Shown: piece after piece, positions 5,175-7,199 of the stretch
Position numbering within the stretch: the first letter of the stretch is position 1
Layout of the letters: each line of letters begins with the position of its first letter
Assembly (NCBI GenBank): GCA_016177865.1
Contig: JACOUJ010000050.1
Span: 1-7,199 of the forward strand
Reading direction: 5' to 3'
DNA length: 7,199 bases
Source: Candidatus Rokuibacteriota bacterium
GTDB lineage: Bacteria; Methylomirabilota; Methylomirabilia; Rokubacteriales; JACOUJ01
The notes under the pieces: generated by a model
Told to the model about the DNA's origin: nothing
The model's input: the letters and a program-made list of their open reading frames with translations, nothing else
The model's database searches: none
Position numbers and translations under genes: made by a program

Positions 5175-7135
5175 CGGAATCCCCGCGGAGTGAGTATCGA
5201 AGTCGCGCCTTCATCCTGGCAGGATGTCTTTCTCTCTTCCTCGTCGCTGTCGTTGGTCGCTTGGCCTACCTGCAGATCATTGTCCGAGACGAACTCGCCC
5301 GCCTCGCTGAACGCCAGCACTCGAAGACCATTCCCCTCCGTCCCCGTCGGGGCTCGATCTTTGATCGCCACGGAAAGCCCTTAGCCGTAAGCGGCGAAGT
5401 AGATTCCATCTACGCCGTCCCGGCCAGAATCGAGGACCCCGAAAAGACTGCCCGGCAACTCTCCCCCCTCGTCAACGAGCCTCTGGGGGAACTGGAGAAG
5501 CGACTGAGCGGGGAGAAGGCCTTCGTGTGGATCAAACGGAAAGTTCCCCCGTCCGTCGGCCAGTCGGTTCGGGCCCTTCAACTCCCAGGGATTGGTTCCC
5601 TCCCGGAGAACCTTCGCTTCTACCCGAACCGGGAGCTGGCCGCCCATGTCCTGGGGTTCGAGGGGTTCGATGACAAGGGTCTCGAGGGGGCGGAGCGGGC
5701 TTACGATCAACTCCTCGCCGGAGAGCCAGGCTTGGCCCTCATCGGGCGGGACGCCTTTGGTCGCGAGGTCCCGACCCAATCCACTGTGCTCCGGCCCCCC
5801 CGCCCGGGCCGCGAGATCGTCCTGGCCCTGGACAGCACGATCCAGTACATCGCCGAGAAGGAGCTGGATACGGCGTGGCGCCGCACCCGCGCCCAGGCCG
5901 GGATGGTCATCGTGATGGATCCCAGGACTGGAGAATTGCTTGCCCTGGCCGGACGTCCTACCTTCAATCCAAATGCCTACTACGCGGCGACTCCACACGA
6001 CTGGCGGATTCGGGCCCTGACGGATCCCTTCGAGCCCGGCTCCACGTTTAAGGTGATCCTGGCGGCGGCCGCATTGGAGGCGGAAGTGGCCAAGCCAAGC
6101 GACCACTTCTTTGGCGAGTGGGGGGCCATCACCGTGGCGAACCGGGTGATCCATGACTGGCGTCGGTACGGCTGGCTCACATTTCAAGAGGTCTTCCAGT
6201 ATTCTTCTAACGTGGGGGCGATCAAGGTCGGGATGACGCTTGGCAAGGAGCGGTACTATGGGGCCATCCGGGCCTTCGGGTTCGGGAGTTTAACGGGACT
6301 CGGACTTCCCGGAGAGAGCCGGGGGCAAGTGCGCCCGCCCCAACTCTGGTCCGGCCTGTCTTTGGCCTCGATGTCCATTGGTCAGGAGGTGTCTGTCACA
6401 GCTCTCCAACTCCTCTCAGCCTTCGCCGCCGTCGCCAACGGCGGGCGGTTGATGCAACCCCAGCTTGTCCGAAGTATTCTCGACTCGAGGGGAGAGGAAG
6501 TTCGTGGCTTTCGACCGAACGCGGTGCGTCAGGTCGTCTCCCCGGAGACGGCTCGGACCTTGACCGAGATCCTCACGGCGGTCGTCCACGAGGGGACGGG
6601 GAAGAACGCGGCCGTGGACGGATACGATGTCGCTGGGAAGACAGGGACGGCCCAGAAGCTTGATCCCAAGACGCGGGTCTACTCGCGAGAGCCGGGAGTT
6701 CTCTCATTCGTTGGCTTCGCCCCGGCCGACAACCCGCGCTTCGCCATGCTCGTCCTTCTCGATGAACCCAAGGGGGTGGTCTGGGGGAGCGAGGCGGCAG
6801 CCCCGATCTTCTCCGCCATCGCGGGCCAGATCCTTCGCTATCTTCAAGTCAGGCCGTCTAACAGCCCTCCGGTCCATTTGGTTCGCACGGGGCGTGTGTT
6901 CCTGGCCGCGGCTCAAGACGTGGCCCGGCCTCCCTTGGAGGAGGCGGTCCCCGTCATGCCTGATCTTCGAGGGAAGACCCTCCGTCAGGCCCTCGCCCAA
7001 CTCGGACCCCACGACGTCGCGCTGGAGGTGAGAGGCCAAGGAGTCGTTACCCGACAGGACCCTCCGCCCGGCGCTAAACTCAGCCCGGGGCGGGCCGCCC
7101 GGCTGGAACTGGCCCCGCCCTCTCTTGGACCATGA
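5171..7135 (+). CDS. ftsI: Septal peptidoglycan transpeptidase FtsI (class B penicillin-binding protein) with a PASTA domain
   Basis: FtsI (PBP3/PBP2x type) cross-links septal peptidoglycan together with the FtsW glycosyltransferase. The 654-residue protein has a short cytoplasmic tail and one N-terminal membrane anchor (about 13-36, FILAGCLSLFLVAVVG). A non-catalytic pedestal domain follows, with RRGSIFDRHGKPLA at about 59-72. The transpeptidase domain holds all three active-site motifs: S291-TFK in EPGSTFKVI, the S345-S-N347 motif in YSSNVGAIK, and K490-TG in VAGKTGTAQ. A C-terminal PASTA domain lies at about 593-650 (VMPDLRGKTLRQALAQLG to LSPGRAARLEL). Gamma-proteobacterial FtsI is shorter (588 residues in E. 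coli) and lacks PASTA. ATG 5171 is chosen because the protein begins just before the anchor. It follows ftsL by 35 nt and overlaps murE by 4 nt. Confidence 0.95.
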   Translation: MTESPRSEYRSRAFILAGCLSLFLVAVVGRLAYLQIIVRDELARLAERQHSKTIPLRPRRGSIFDRHGKPLAVSGEVDSIYAVPARIEDPEKTARQLSPLVNEPLGELEKRLSGEKAFVWIKRKVPPSVGQSVRALQLPGIGSLPENLRFYPNRELAAHVLGFEGFDDKGLEGAERAYDQLLAGEPGLALIGRDAFGREVPTQSTVLRPPRPGREIVLALDSTIQYIAEKELDTAWRRTRAQAGMVIVMDPRTGELLALAGRPTFNPNAYYAATPHDWRIRALTDPFEPGSTFKVILAAAALEAEVAKPSDHFFGEWGAITVANRVIHDWRRYGWLTFQEVFQYSSNVGAIKVGMTLGKERYYGAIRAFGFGSLTGLGLPGESRGQVRPPQLWSGLSLASMSIGQEVSVTALQLLSAFAAVANGGRLMQPQLVRSILDSRGEEVRGFRPNAVRQVVSPETARTLTEILTAVVHEGTGKNAAVDGYDVAGKTGTAQKLDPKTRVYSREPGVLSFVGFAPADNPRFAMLVLLDEPKGVVWGSEAAAPIFSAIAGQILRYLQVRPSNSPPVHLVRTGRVFLAAAQDVARPPLEEAVPVMPDLRGKTLRQALAQLGPHDVALEVRGQGVVTRQDPPPGAKLSPGRAARLELAPPSLGP

Positions 7136-7199
7136 GCGGGGATCCACCGGTGCCGACCACTCTGCTCCTCGACGCGCTGCCCGACAAAGAAGTCAAAGG
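7132..7199 (+). CDS. murE: UDP-N-acetylmuramoyl-tripeptide synthetase MurE, first 22 codons (3' partial)
   Basis: The ATG at 7132 overlaps the ftsI stop as ATGA. It opens MSGDPPVPTTLLLDALPDK followed by EVKG, which runs off the window. The L-L-x-x-L-P-x-x-x-x-x-G pattern is the usual N-terminus of MurE, which adds the third stem-peptide amino acid to UDP-MurNAc-dipeptide in the cytoplasm, and murE follows ftsI in most dcw clusters. A GTG at 7150 could be an alternative start. Only 68 bases are present, so the call rests on position and a short motif; the amino acid added (meso-diaminopimelate or lysine) cannot be judged. Confidence 0.75.
   Translation, partial: MSGDPPVPTTLLLDALPDKEVK

Noticed and set aside
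5381..6187. A 268-codon minus-strand frame opposite ftsI
   Set aside because: It lies entirely antisense to a well-supported transpeptidase and has no recognisable motif.
1..7199. Search for tRNA genes, CRISPR arrays, insertion sequences, prophage or defence genes
   Set aside because: Nothing supporting any of these was seen; all space outside the listed genes is under about 240 nt and is explained by 6S RNA and regulatory sequence.

Overview
The window is a compact, GC-rich bacterial chromosome segment. Every supported gene lies on the + strand. It runs from the end of the phenylalanyl-tRNA synthetase locus into the start of the division and cell wall (dcw) cluster. In order it holds: pheT (5' end outside the window), a small ZapB-like coiled-coil protein, zapA, a 6S RNA (ssrS), a low-molecular-weight phosphatase/ArsC-family protein, mraZ, rsmH (mraW), an ftsL-like gene, ftsI (pbpB) and the first 22 codons of murE.

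The organism is a bacterium with a conventional FtsZ-type divisome and peptidoglycan. The pheT-zapB-zapA-6S order and the PASTA-tailed FtsI suggest a GC-rich lineage outside the gamma-proteobacteria, such as Methylomirabilota/NC10, 'Rokubacteria' or a deltaproteobacteria-like group. This placement is inference from gene order and protein style; no search was run.

Region 1 (1-2531) is a tight run of three genes. pheT overlaps the ZapB-like gene by 14 nt. zapA follows after 31 nt and starts with TTG inside a stretch that resembles a dispersed intergenic repeat. Region 2 (2532-2765) is non-coding for protein and holds a 6S RNA with its own promoter, whose -35 region overlaps the zapA stop codon. 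Region 3 (2766-3194) is the ArsC/LMW-PTP-like gene. It keeps the CX5R catalytic loop but has Ser where thioredoxin-linked arsenate reductases carry the first redox-relay Cys.

Region 4 (3195-3386) is a regulatory intergenic region. It contains a possible terminator, a strong-looking sigma-70 promoter (TTGACA, 17 bp, TAGTAT) and three GTGG boxes spaced exactly 10 bp apart, matching the known MraZ operator layout. Region 5 (3387-7199) is the dcw operon proper. Its genes overlap or nearly touch (mraZ/rsmH 11 nt, rsmH/ftsL 1 nt, ftsI/murE 4 nt), which implies one transcript with translational coupling. MraZ probably represses the operon, RsmH methylates 16S rRNA, FtsL and FtsI act in the septal peptidoglycan synthase, and MurE supplies precursor.

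I found no mobile element, CRISPR array, defence system or exotic new system. The points worth a second look are the 6S RNA, the MraZ operator, the altered ArsC-like active site, the unusual start regions of zapA and rsmH, and a possible five-codon leader ORF coupled to ftsI.
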